From the NCBI GenBank assembly GCA_038147195.1, contig JAYQTB010000006.1, forward strand, positions 248,001 to 312,000: a stretch of 64,000 bases of DNA, read 5' to 3'. The position numbers and the translations under genes were made by a program. Below the pieces are notes generated by a model, which was given only the letters and a program-made list of their open reading frames with translations, did no database searches and was not told where the DNA came from. Position 1 is the first letter of the stretch. Every line of letters starts with the position of its first letter. The DNA comes from Eutrophocola salsuginis (GTDB lineage Bacteria; Pseudomonadota; Gammaproteobacteria; Pseudomonadales; Pseudohongiellaceae). Positions 16,137-24,898 of this stretch are shown here, in pieces.

Positions 16137-19100
16137 CTATTTCACCACATAAGTATCAGGGGCATTCATTAACAGGGCTGCCACGTTAGCCATCGCGGCG
16201 AGCTCTGTTATATCCAGTGCCTGATCAACGGCAGTAACACCAACTGCCACTGCCTCAACGGCTCTTTCTGGATTTTCAGAAAAGTAGGCCAATTGTTCAT
16301 GGTAGTAACCTTTGAGGATACCGAGCTGTTCGACCGATGGTGTCGTCCGTGTAACCAGCCTGTTCAACAACGTCAAACCCGCTATATCTTCATCGGTCGA
16401 CGCTAGTACATTTTCCGCAATCAACCTATAGGCTTCCAGGTACTGAGGATCATTCATCAGGAGCAAGGCCTGAAGCGGTGTATTCGAAGAACGACGCCTT
16501 GCGATACTCTCTGTCCTGTTCCTGAAATCAAAAATCCCGAGTGCCGGATGAGGCGCATTTCGTTTCACGAACGTGTAAAGCGTCCGGCGATGATGCTCCT
16601 CTTTGGGAATGTCTTCAGCATCGGGATAGGAATAGAAACTGTTAAGTGGATTCCAGATATCGTCGGGCTGGTAAGGTGTGGCACTCGGCCCTCCGACTTC
16701 TTCGCTGAGTGTGCCACTCAGGAAGAGCGCCTGGTCCCTGATCATTTCTGCCGTCATACGCCACCGAGGCCCCCTGGCATATAACTGGTTACCCGGATCC
16801 CTTTCCTGAAGCACTGCGCTCAGGTCGGAGTCCTGGCGATAAGTCGACGAGGTCACGATCAGCCGGTGCAGGAACTTTATATCCCAACCCGAATTGACGA
16901 ATTCAATGGTTAGCCAGTCAAGCAGCTCCGGATGCGAGGGAATCGAGCCCTGGGAACCAAAGTCCTCAGAAGTTTCCACTAAGCCGTGACCGAAATGCAT
17001 CTGCCAGATCCTGTTGACGAAGACGCGCGCGGTAAGCGGGTTATCCGGATCGAACAGCCATTGTGTCAGGCCAAGCCGGTCCTGCGGCAGATCTTCATTC
17101 CAGGGCAGGACGACATCCAATCCTCTCGGAGATACTTCGTCAGCAGGTTCACTGTATACACCACGATCGAGAACGTAAGTCGCTTCATGTCCAGGTGCAG
17201 TACCCATCACCAAGACCTGGGGTACTGCCGTCACCAGTTCATTGTGCATTCTACGTGCAGCGATCAAGGCATCCCTTGCAACCTCGACCTGTTTATCAAG
17301 ATCAATGACGAGACCTGCCAGGTCTTCGGCGACGTCAGCCTCAGGAAAGCGCAAAGGTAATTCCGGATCATGCAGGTAGGCCACTTCGAGTGCATTGAGT
17401 GGTCTGTCATAGATCCTGATCTCATCCATGCCGCTGCCCACCGGCGCTTTCACGCGAAAACGCGTGCCGAAAGCCAGGCCGACGAACGGATCGAACACAT
17501 CACCTGTCCCCCAGGGCAGCATGCTTCTGGTCAGTGAATCATGGTCAACGGTCATGGCCAGTGGCAAACCGTCAGCATAAAGTAAAACGCCAGCCGCCGA
17601 GCTTGAACCATCATAAGTCAAGGTAAGATGGATCCACTCACCGACCGGTAATGCTTCATCAGATAACAGGGCGATCATGTTCGCCGGAGGCGAATGCGCC
17701 AGGGAAACCCATAACCTACCATCGCGCAGGGAAAGCTGGTAACCCGTGCTGCCTGAATTCTGCTCGGACATATGATTGAGTATCGATGCCTCATCGTATT
17801 CGTCTGCGATGAGTAACCGGAAATCGATGCTGAATGGATCGGTACGGTCATACCAGCCAACGTCCCTGCCCAGGAAGCCCTTGTTGGTTTCATCGAAGAA
17901 CATGGCCTGGCCCTTCGCCCCGGCGCCCAACAGTGGTTCCTGCAGCACAGCGTCGGGTACACCGACATTTTCAGCAGCAGACAGGTATAACTGGTCACGG
18001 TTGTAATTCCTGGGAACACGGCCTTCCAGCTCCCGGAGTTGTCTTGACCTGCGCTGCAACTCGGTCTCGTTTTCCAGGTCCACCACTACCGGGATGGCGT
18101 ACGGTCCTGCCATCAGGCCATTGATTGTTGGCGGTGGCACACGTCTTGCCATCGGCTCCGGCAAGTCTTCAAGATCAGCTTTTATCGCCGCATCGAAGGA
18201 ATAATAAGCAGCAAGGTCTCGGCTTTTCGATGTCTCCAGGTAGCGTGCAAGTGCACCCTCTTGAAGGATCCTGGCAGCAGAGTTGCCCGCCTGTTCCGAA
18301 ACCGACTCCCTGGTTTCGAGGTAACGCTGCTCCAGCTTTGAGACTTCCTCCTCAGCCTGGCTGATGCGTTTCGTGGCATTCTCATCAGGCCAGGGCAAGG
18401 CAGGCCCTCCCTGGATACCACTGAATCCTGGTGCATAGACTCCAGGTTCGTCGCTATTATTGAAGAAGGCAGAGATCGCGTAGTAATCCTTCTGGGTAAT
18501 AGGATCATAACGATGGTCGTGGCAACGCGCGCATCCCAGGGTTAATCCCAGGAAAGTCGTTCCGACGAGATTATCTGTTCTTTCCGCCCGGTACTCCGCG
18601 GAATATTCCTCAGCGATGGCACCATTCTCAGTCGTCCGCTTACCCAACCTGACAAAGGTTGTCGCCAGCAAATCAGCGCGGTCGGGATCCGGCAATAGGT
18701 CGCCGGCCAGCTGGCGGGTAGCAAACTCGTCATAGGGCATATTGTTGTTAAATGCATCGATCACCCAGTCGCGCCAGGGCCACAGGACACGATCATGATG
18801 ATCATCGAGGAAACCATCCGTGTCGCTCCATCGGGCAAGATCCATCCAGTACCCTGCCATATGTTCCCCGTAGCGAGGCGAGCCAAGCAGGTCATCAATC
18901 AGGTTTTCATAGGCATCGGGGCTGTTATCGGCAAGGAAGGCATCGACCGCCTCGAGACCGGGAGGCAGCCCCGTCAAGGTGAGCGTCACACGGTTGATCA
19001 GAGCCTCTTTCCCAGCTTCGGTTGAAGGTGCCAGCCCTTCCTGATCCAGGCGACTGAAGACATAGGCATCGATCCCGTTTTCCACACGATCATCGAACGA

Positions 19101-19580
19101 CGTTTCCGGTACATCTGTCAGTGTGGGTGGCAGATAGGCCCAGTGTTGCTTGTACTGGGCCCCTTCACGTATCCATTGTTGCAGCAGGTCTTTTTCTGTC
19201 TCGTTCAACACTTTATGCGACGATTCAGGCGGCATCCGTAAATCGATGTCCAATGCGGTGATACGTTTCACCAGTTCACTGTATTCTGGTTTACCGGGCA
19301 CGATGGCATAACTACCGGGAGTCTCGGGCAGTTCGGCGACGGCGAGTTCGCGGACATCCAGCCGCAACCCGGCCTTCAATCCTTCCCTGTCCGGACCATG
19401 GCAGGCGAAACACTTATCAGAAAGGATGGGACGTATATCCCAGTTGAAATCAATCGAGCCGCTGGGCAGTGTGCTGTCACTTTCGTCAGAAGAACATCCG
19501 ACCAAAGCAAGCAGCACCGATACTGCAAGGGATAGTGCGCAGAGGCGGCGTTTGGTTTTAAATGAAGGAGGAGTGATCAC
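16137..19580 (-). CDS. PSD1 cytochrome / DUF1549 / LamG / DUF1553 lipoprotein, copy 1
   Basis: This is a 1147-residue lipoprotein (lipobox cysteine at 29, LVGCSS). The N-terminal planctomycete cytochrome domain has C57-x2-C60-H61 (CFACHGPDREG). The DUF1549 domain follows at about 165-370 (INRVTLTLTGLPPGLEAVDAFL, CARCHDHRYDPI), the latter giving a second CxxCH. A laminin-G-like concanavalin domain lies at about 600-770 (HLTLTYDGSSSAAGVLLYADG). The C-terminal DUF1553 domain contains NPLTARVFVNRIWQMHFGHGLV and RRRSSNTPLQALLLMNDPQ. The start is GTG with no strong ribosome site, so it may depend on coupling to the DUF1501 gene 34 bases upstream. It could bind a carbohydrate-like polymer and pass electrons through its hemes; both are inference. 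Confidence 0.87.
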   Translation of the reverse strand: MITPPSFKTKRRLCALSLAVSVLLALVGCSSDESDSTLPSGSIDFNWDIRPILSDKCFACHGPDREGLKAGLRLDVRELAVAELPETPGSYAIVPGKPEYSELVKRITALDIDLRMPPESSHKVLNETEKDLLQQWIREGAQYKQHWAYLPPTLTDVPETSFDDRVENGIDAYVFSRLDQEGLAPSTEAGKEALINRVTLTLTGLPPGLEAVDAFLADNSPDAYENLIDDLLGSPRYGEHMAGYWMDLARWSDTDGFLDDHHDRVLWPWRDWVIDAFNNNMPYDEFATRQLAGDLLPDPDRADLLATTFVRLGKRTTENGAIAEEYSAEYRAERTDNLVGTTFLGLTLGCARCHDHRYDPITQKDYYAISAFFNNSDEPGVYAPGFSGIQGGPALPWPDENATKRISQAEEEVSKLEQRYLETRESVSEQAGNSAARILQEGALARYLETSKSRDLAAYYSFDAAIKADLEDLPEPMARRVPPPTINGLMAGPYAIPVVVDLENETELQRRSRQLRELEGRVPRNYNRDQLYLSAAENVGVPDAVLQEPLLGAGAKGQAMFFDETNKGFLGRDVGWYDRTDPFSIDFRLLIADEYDEASILNHMSEQNSGSTGYQLSLRDGRLWVSLAHSPPANMIALLSDEALPVGEWIHLTLTYDGSSSAAGVLLYADGLPLAMTVDHDSLTRSMLPWGTGDVFDPFVGLAFGTRFRVKAPVGSGMDEIRIYDRPLNALEVAYLHDPELPLRFPEADVAEDLAGLVIDLDKQVEVARDALIAARRMHNELVTAVPQVLVMGTAPGHEATYVLDRGVYSEPADEVSPRGLDVVLPWNEDLPQDRLGLTQWLFDPDNPLTARVFVNRIWQMHFGHGLVETSEDFGSQGSIPSHPELLDWLTIEFVNSGWDIKFLHRLIVTSSTYRQDSDLSAVLQERDPGNQLYARGPRWRMTAEMIRDQALFLSGTLSEEVGGPSATPYQPDDIWNPLNSFYSYPDAEDIPKEEHHRRTLYTFVKRNAPHPALGIFDFRNRTESIARRRSSNTPLQALLLMNDPQYLEAYRLIAENVLASTDEDIAGLTLLNRLVTRTTPSVEQLGILKGYYHEQLAYFSENPERAVEAVAVGVTAVDQALDITELAAMANVAALLMNAPDTYVVK

Positions 19581-19614
19581 ACCGGCTGACTTTATTCTCT
19601 GTTCTACTGGATCT

Positions 19615-21054
19615 TTAGGACAAAATATCAGTGATCACATTCCCATGTACATCCGTCAGACGGAAATTCCTTCCCTGGAAGAAGTAGGTCAGTTTTTCAT
19701 GATCGATACCCATGAGGTGCATCAAGGTCGCATTGAAGTCGTGGACATGCACCGGATTTTCTGACACGTTGTAGCCGAAATCATCGGTCTTGCCGTATGT
19801 CATGCCCTTGTTCACACCGGCGCCGGCCAGCCAGCTGGAAAAGGCATAGGGGTGATGGTCGCGGCCAAAGATCGGGTTGTTGATATCGCCCTGTGAATAC
19901 GGTGTGCGCCCAAACTCGCTGGTGAAAACTACGAGCGTATCTTCCAGCAGGCCACGCTGCTTGAGATCCATGATCAGGCCAGCAACGGGTTGGTCGGCAG
20001 ATTTCGCCATCACGGGCTGGTTGGCGGAAATACTGAAATGGAAATCCCAGCCGTTATAGAACAACTGGATGAATTTCACGCTGCGTTCGGCCAAGCGGCG
20101 GGCCAGCAGGCACTGGCGCGCAAAGGAACCGGGGTTGTGCACCTCGGGACCGTACATGTCGAGCACGTAATCCGGCTCATCGCTGACATCGGTAGCCTCA
20201 GGCACGGACGACTGCATGCGGTAAGCCATCTCATACTGGCTGATCTTGGACAGGATTTCCTCGTCACCACTTGCATCATACTGGGCTCGGGCCAGGGCGT
20301 TGATGGCGGCGATATCCTCGCCCTGCTCTTCCAGTGCCAGGCCGTCGGGCGTGTCGATGTAATGCACGGCCTGTTCCCCTCGCATGAACTGCACGCCCTG
20401 GAAATGTGACGGCAGGAAACCCGAGCCGAAATTGGCCGAGTCCATGTTCTGCCCCTGCCCCGGCCCCATGTTGTTGAGGACGATGAAGGAAGGCAGGTTA
20501 TTGTTATCAGAGCCGAGACCATAACTCACCCAGGAACCAAAGGATGGACGGCCCACCAGCTGGAAGCCTGTCTGCAGAAACTGGGCGGCCGGGTTGTGGT
20601 TTACGTGTTCGGTGTACATGGAATTGATGATGCACAGGTCGTCGGCGATGCTCCCCACGTGCGGCCAAAAGTCACTCACCCAGGCGCCGCTCTGGCCGCG
20701 CTGTTTAAAGGGCGCCAGGTTGCGCACGAGCGGGAACTGTGTCTGGCCCTGAACCATGGTGGATACCCTGCCCTCGCCCATAACCGAGGCCGGAATCTGC
20801 TGACCATGCATCTCCTCTAGCATGGGGCAGTAATCAAAAGTATCCACATGTGAGATGGCCCCGAACATGTGCAGGTAAATGACTCGCTTCGCCTTTGCCG
20901 GGAAGTGTGTCGCGCCGAGCACGCCGAGGTCCTGACCGAGAGCGACGGGGGCACCCAGCATATCGGCCAGGGCCAGTGAGCCGATACCGAGACTGCCTTT
21001 TTTCAGGAAGGCCCGGCGGGATAATGCAATACGGTGATGTTCCAGGTTCTGCAT
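19615..21054 (-). CDS. DUF1501 family protein, Tat-exported, copy 2
   Basis: This is a 479-residue paralogue of the protein at 14621. The leader ALSRRAFLKKGSLGIGSLAL carries the twin-arginine pair near residue 12. Shared blocks include KRVIYLHMFGAISHVDTFDY, NSMYTEHVNHNPAAQFLQTGF, LKQRGLLEDTLVVFTSEFGRTP and GRDHHPYAF. I chose the ATG at 21054, 8 bases after the PSD1 stop; a TTG at 21066 overlapping that stop is the alternative. The close spacing indicates co-translation with PSD1 copy 2. Fold and predicted metal site are those of the sulfatase superfamily, but the CxPSR sulfatase motif is absent, so it is not a formylglycine sulfatase. Confidence 0.85.
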   Translation of the reverse strand: MQNLEHHRIALSRRAFLKKGSLGIGSLALADMLGAPVALGQDLGVLGATHFPAKAKRVIYLHMFGAISHVDTFDYCPMLEEMHGQQIPASVMGEGRVSTMVQGQTQFPLVRNLAPFKQRGQSGAWVSDFWPHVGSIADDLCIINSMYTEHVNHNPAAQFLQTGFQLVGRPSFGSWVSYGLGSDNNNLPSFIVLNNMGPGQGQNMDSANFGSGFLPSHFQGVQFMRGEQAVHYIDTPDGLALEEQGEDIAAINALARAQYDASGDEEILSKISQYEMAYRMQSSVPEATDVSDEPDYVLDMYGPEVHNPGSFARQCLLARRLAERSVKFIQLFYNGWDFHFSISANQPVMAKSADQPVAGLIMDLKQRGLLEDTLVVFTSEFGRTPYSQGDINNPIFGRDHHPYAFSSWLAGAGVNKGMTYGKTDDFGYNVSENPVHVHDFNATLMHLMGIDHEKLTYFFQGRNFRLTDVHGNVITDILS

Positions 21055-21062
21055 GGGTGTTC

Positions 21063-24000
21063 TCAATGACGCGTGTACGCGTCCGGTGAATTCATGACGA
21101 TACGCGCCGTTGATGCCAGTGCAGCGAATTCCGCCAGTGCATCATCGCTGACACCAAAATCGGTCAGTCCCGCACCCAGGTAATCCCTGGCACGTTCACT
21201 GTCCTCGGAAAAGCGCTGGAAAGCCCGGTTGTATTGTCCCCGAAGGATGCCGCTTTCAGTGGCGGAAGGATCGCGTCGCAACGCCAACCGGTAAAGGTAA
21301 TCCAGTTGTGCGGAAAGATCGCTGCTGTGTTCCTGCGCACGCATCGCCATCCCCTCGTAGGTCTCGAGGTACTGGCGGTCATTAAGCAGCACCAGTGCCT
21401 GCAGTGGCGTATTCGACGTACGTCGCCTAGCTATGGTGTTAATGCGTTGCGGGAAATCGAACACCTGCAGGGCTGGGTGTTGGGCGGCGCGCTTCACGTA
21501 ACCGTACATGGTGCGGCGGTGATGCTCGTCAAGCGCCACGTTTTCCGCCAATGGATAATCGACTACCTGGTTTACGGATACCGCCTTCCAAACGCCCTCC
21601 GGCTGGTAGGGTCGCACACTGGGTCCGCCCACGTCGGTTTCCAGCAGGCCACTGACCGCCAGGGCATTGTCGCGGATCACCTCGGCGCTGTGTCGCAGGC
21701 GTACGCCCCGACTAAGCAACATGTTAAAGGGATCGACTTCCTTTTTTTCCGCACTGACCGCCGAATCCTGGCGGTAGGTGGCGGACATGGCCATGAGCTT
21801 CAACAGGTGCCGGGTATCCCAAGCGGAATCCACAAGTTCTGCAGCCAGCCAGTCGAGCAGTTGCGGATGGGAGGGAATGGCCCCCTGGGTACCGAAATCC
21901 TCAGCCGTTTCCACCAGGCCGCGGCCAAACATGGCCTGCCAGATACGATTCACATAAACGCGGGCCGTGAGCGGGTTCTGCGGATCAAACAGCCACTGCG
22001 CCAGGCCCAGGCGATTGTTCGGCAAGGCATCATCCCAGGGAAAGATCTGCTCGAAGGCTTGCCCTTCGACTTCATCGCCAAGATCGGTATAGACCCCGCG
22101 TTTTTTCACATGCATGGAAGAAGCCAGGGGATCATCCTGCATCACCATGATTTCGGGTTGCCAGGAAACGAGTTGGTTATGTTCTGCCGCAACACTGCGC
22201 AGTGATTCCCTGGCTGCCAGAACCTGCGCATCCGTCATAAGGCTGAAATCACGCCAGTTATCAAGAGTAATGTCCGGTTGACCATCCGCGTGCAGGTAGG
22301 CGATTTCGAGCGAGCTGAGATCGCGTTTGAATACTTTCACTTCATCAAGCGCAGAGCCAGCCAGCGTGTACTGCTGCCAGCGCTTGCCAAAGCCCAGCCC
22401 GTAGATGGTATCGTCGATGAAGGCGAGCGGATCGGTGATGATGGTCTGAGACAGGTTGTCGCCTAGCACCTGGACGGTCATGGGTTCGGCGTCGAGGTAG
22501 ATCCCGACACCGGCTGCCCTACTCGAACCGTCATAGGTCACGGTAATGTGGTGCCACTCTCCGGGCGCTACCGCCTCGTCGGTGATAACACTGATCTTGT
22601 TATCCGGCGTGTGCTGCAAATTGAATTTCAGGCGGTTGTCTTTCACATCGAGAGCATAGCCGTTGGCGGCGAAGCGGATGTGCTGGTTGTGGTTAATGAC
22701 GGTGGCAATGTCATAGACGCGGTCGAAACGGATCCAAAAATCCAGGCTGAAGGGATCGGTGCGATCGTAGTCACCGACGTCGCCGCCGAAATAACCCTTG
22801 TTCTGCTCATCAAACAGGAAGGCCTTACCGCTTATGCCCTCAGTGGCAAGCGGTGACTGGATGACGGCAGGTACCTGCCCACGAATGTTGCTGGCCGACA
22901 ACTGCACCAGGTCTTCGCGGATCCCGGCCGGCATACCCTTGCTGACAACCATGGGCTTACCCTGCTCCTGGCGACCGAAGATTTCGATCTTCGCGAACTC
23001 AAGGTCACCGGTATAATACGACTCGAACGCGTAATGGGCCGCCAGCGCCCTGTCCAGTTCCCTGCCAATCACTGACGGCGCATTTGAAGGCACCTCTGCT
23101 TGCGCAAGCGCGGATCGTCTGTCACTAACTGTATTGTCATATGCCTGCTGCAGGTCGACTACCTCAGCTTCCAGTTCGTCCAGCCTTGTTTCAGTTTCCA
23201 TATCGGCGAGGATGAGTGTGGCGCCGGATTCCACGCCCAGGAAGCCGGGTGCCGGCAATGTGCCACCCGGTGTATAAAAGCCTGGTTCATAGGTATCGCT
23301 GAAGAAAGCGGCGAAGCTGTAGAAGTCGCTGATGGAAATCGGGTCGTACTTGTGGTCGTGGCACCGGGCGCAGCCCACGGTATGGCCGAGTATGCCGACG
23401 CCCAGGGTTTCAACACGGTCGATGGCATACTCGTTGTTGTATTCCTCGTCGATGATACCGTTTTCCGAACTGCGCTGACCGAGGCGCAGGAACGCCGTTG
23501 CCAGACGCTGCTCTTTGGACGCATTGGGTAACAGGTCCCCGGCGATCTGCCAGGTCAGGAAATCATCGAAGGGTATGTTGTCCTGGTAAGCGGAGATCAC
23601 CCAGTCACGCCAGGGGTGTAGCAGGCGATCGCCGGCGTCTTCCAGGTAACCGTCGGTATCCGACCAACGGGCAATATCCAGCCACTGCGCAGCCATGTGC
23701 TCGGCGTGTTCGATGGAACCTAGCAGGTCATCCACCAGTGCTTCGTAGGCATCGGGATCAGTGTCGGCCTCGAACGCATCTACAGCATCGAGCGTTGGTG
23801 GCAGGCCGGTCAAGTCCAAGGTCACCCGGTTGATCAGTGTCGCCCGGTCGGCTTCCGCCGACAGTGACAATCCCTCTGCTGCCAGGCGCTCGCTGATGTA
23901 GGCATCGATGGCATTGTTGTCGAAAAGAGTGCCGCCATTCGCGGCGGGCACGTCGGGCCGGCTCACCGGCACGTACGCCCAGTGGCGTTCATAACCGGCA

Positions 24001-24392
24001 CCCTGGGCAATCCAGTCATACAGGACCTGTTTTTCTGCAAAGGAAAGGGTCTTGTTGCTTTCAGGTGGCGGCATCACTGTATCGGGATCGGTGGACGTGA
24101 TGCGGCGGATCAGTTCACTGGCATCGGGGTCGCCCGGTACGATCGCGAACTTGCCGGGGGATTCAGGCAACTCCGCCGTGGCTGTTGCAAACAGGTCGAG
24201 ACGCAGGCCAGCCTTCTGGCCGCCTTCGGCATCTGGACCATGACAGGCAAAACAATTATCGGAAATGATAGGACGGACATCCCAATTAAAGTAAATATCG
24301 GCAACTCTGGCCGCATTGGCGCCTTCCTTTCCACATGACACCAGCAGCAAGCAAAATAGTCCCGCCAGGACGGGTTTGTGAACCGGTAACAT
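21063..24392 (-). CDS. PSD1 cytochrome / DUF1549 / LamG / DUF1553 lipoprotein, copy 2
   Basis: This is a 1109-residue lipoprotein (lipobox LLLVSC, cysteine 20). The first heme motif is C47-x2-C50-H51 (CFACHGPDAEGG), and the second is in the DUF1549 domain (CARCHDHKYDPIS). A LamG-like domain lies at about 590-730 (HHITVTYDGSSRAAGVGIYLD), and the DUF1553 part has NPLTARVYVNRIWQAMFGRGLV and ARRRTSNTPLQALVLLNDRQ. The order is the same as copy 1, with many substitutions, so the duplication is old or one pair was acquired. The ATG has GAGG nine bases upstream. A 38-codon small ORF ends 12 bases before it. It is transcribed downstream of the flavocytochrome genes. Confidence 0.87.
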   Translation of the reverse strand: MLPVHKPVLAGLFCLLLVSCGKEGANAARVADIYFNWDVRPIISDNCFACHGPDAEGGQKAGLRLDLFATATAELPESPGKFAIVPGDPDASELIRRITSTDPDTVMPPPESNKTLSFAEKQVLYDWIAQGAGYERHWAYVPVSRPDVPAANGGTLFDNNAIDAYISERLAAEGLSLSAEADRATLINRVTLDLTGLPPTLDAVDAFEADTDPDAYEALVDDLLGSIEHAEHMAAQWLDIARWSDTDGYLEDAGDRLLHPWRDWVISAYQDNIPFDDFLTWQIAGDLLPNASKEQRLATAFLRLGQRSSENGIIDEEYNNEYAIDRVETLGVGILGHTVGCARCHDHKYDPISISDFYSFAAFFSDTYEPGFYTPGGTLPAPGFLGVESGATLILADMETETRLDELEAEVVDLQQAYDNTVSDRRSALAQAEVPSNAPSVIGRELDRALAAHYAFESYYTGDLEFAKIEIFGRQEQGKPMVVSKGMPAGIREDLVQLSASNIRGQVPAVIQSPLATEGISGKAFLFDEQNKGYFGGDVGDYDRTDPFSLDFWIRFDRVYDIATVINHNQHIRFAANGYALDVKDNRLKFNLQHTPDNKISVITDEAVAPGEWHHITVTYDGSSRAAGVGIYLDAEPMTVQVLGDNLSQTIITDPLAFIDDTIYGLGFGKRWQQYTLAGSALDEVKVFKRDLSSLEIAYLHADGQPDITLDNWRDFSLMTDAQVLAARESLRSVAAEHNQLVSWQPEIMVMQDDPLASSMHVKKRGVYTDLGDEVEGQAFEQIFPWDDALPNNRLGLAQWLFDPQNPLTARVYVNRIWQAMFGRGLVETAEDFGTQGAIPSHPQLLDWLAAELVDSAWDTRHLLKLMAMSATYRQDSAVSAEKKEVDPFNMLLSRGVRLRHSAEVIRDNALAVSGLLETDVGGPSVRPYQPEGVWKAVSVNQVVDYPLAENVALDEHHRRTMYGYVKRAAQHPALQVFDFPQRINTIARRRTSNTPLQALVLLNDRQYLETYEGMAMRAQEHSSDLSAQLDYLYRLALRRDPSATESGILRGQYNRAFQRFSEDSERARDYLGAGLTDFGVSDDALAEFAALASTARIVMNSPDAYTRH

Positions 24393-24403
24393 TACTTATA
24401 ACC

Positions 24404-24520
24404 TCAGAACATCAGCCGCCGAGAATGATGTATCCCTGTCGACCTAGCTCTATCAACGTGGTCAGGGCTCAGCAATCCAGAATCAATCATCGCGGCGACC
24501 AAGAATTTAATCTTTCTCAT
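24404..24520 (-). CDS. Possible 38-residue small ORF
   Basis: An ATG at 24520 follows the good ribosome site AAGAGGAG and opens a frame of 38 codons ending 11 bases before the PSD1 copy 2 start. The peptide begins MRKIKFLVAAMIDSGLLS and ends HHSRRLMF. It has no recognised family and is too short to be a clear signal peptide protein. It could be a leader peptide, a real small protein, or the remains of a longer gene. The ribosome site is the only real support. Confidence 0.35.
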   Translation of the reverse strand: MRKIKFLVAAMIDSGLLSPDHVDRARSTGIHHSRRLMF

Positions 24521-24578
24521 GGATGATTCTCCTCTTGGAATCGTCGGCAGTATTTTTCCGGAAATACGTTTGTGTTTT

Positions 24579-24893
24579 TCAGTCTGCCAGGAAAGCTGCC
24601 AGTGCATCCAGCTCGCTTTCAGTTATCTGTGTCGGCTTGAATGCCGGCATGGCATTCAAGCCTTGCCGGACTATGGTTTTCACGTAGATATCGACCAGGT
24701 TATCACGATCGATAAGAATGCCGTTTGCTTCACCGCGGGTCTTGGTGAGTTGCTGCGTACCAGGATTGTTCATGCCGGGATCGTGACACCAGGAACAGTG
24801 TCTCTGATATACACCTTCGCCCTCCTGGGCGTGAATAGCACTCGCAACCATACCGAACAAGAGACAAACGATTAAAAACAGTATCCTTTTCAT
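24579..24893 (-). CDS. Small c-type cytochrome, cytochrome subunit of a 4-cresol dehydrogenase-like enzyme
   Basis: This is a 104-residue exported monoheme cytochrome. The signal peptide ends near IHAQE (residue 22), the heme site is C33-x2-C36-H37 (RHCSWCHDPG), and M82 in LNAMPAFKP is the likely second axial ligand. The C-terminal helix ITESELDALAAFLAD is typical of class I cytochromes. It starts 5 bases after the flavoprotein stop, so the two are co-translated. In p-cresol methylhydroxylase the small cytochrome subunit binds the flavoprotein and takes its electrons one at a time in the periplasm. That role is strongly suggested by the pairing. It could also feed the cytochromes encoded downstream. 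Confidence 0.85.
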   Translation of the reverse strand: MKRILFLIVCLLFGMVASAIHAQEGEGVYQRHCSWCHDPGMNNPGTQQLTKTRGEANGILIDRDNLVDIYVKTIVRQGLNAMPAFKPTQITESELDALAAFLAD

Positions 24894-24898
24894 GATGC

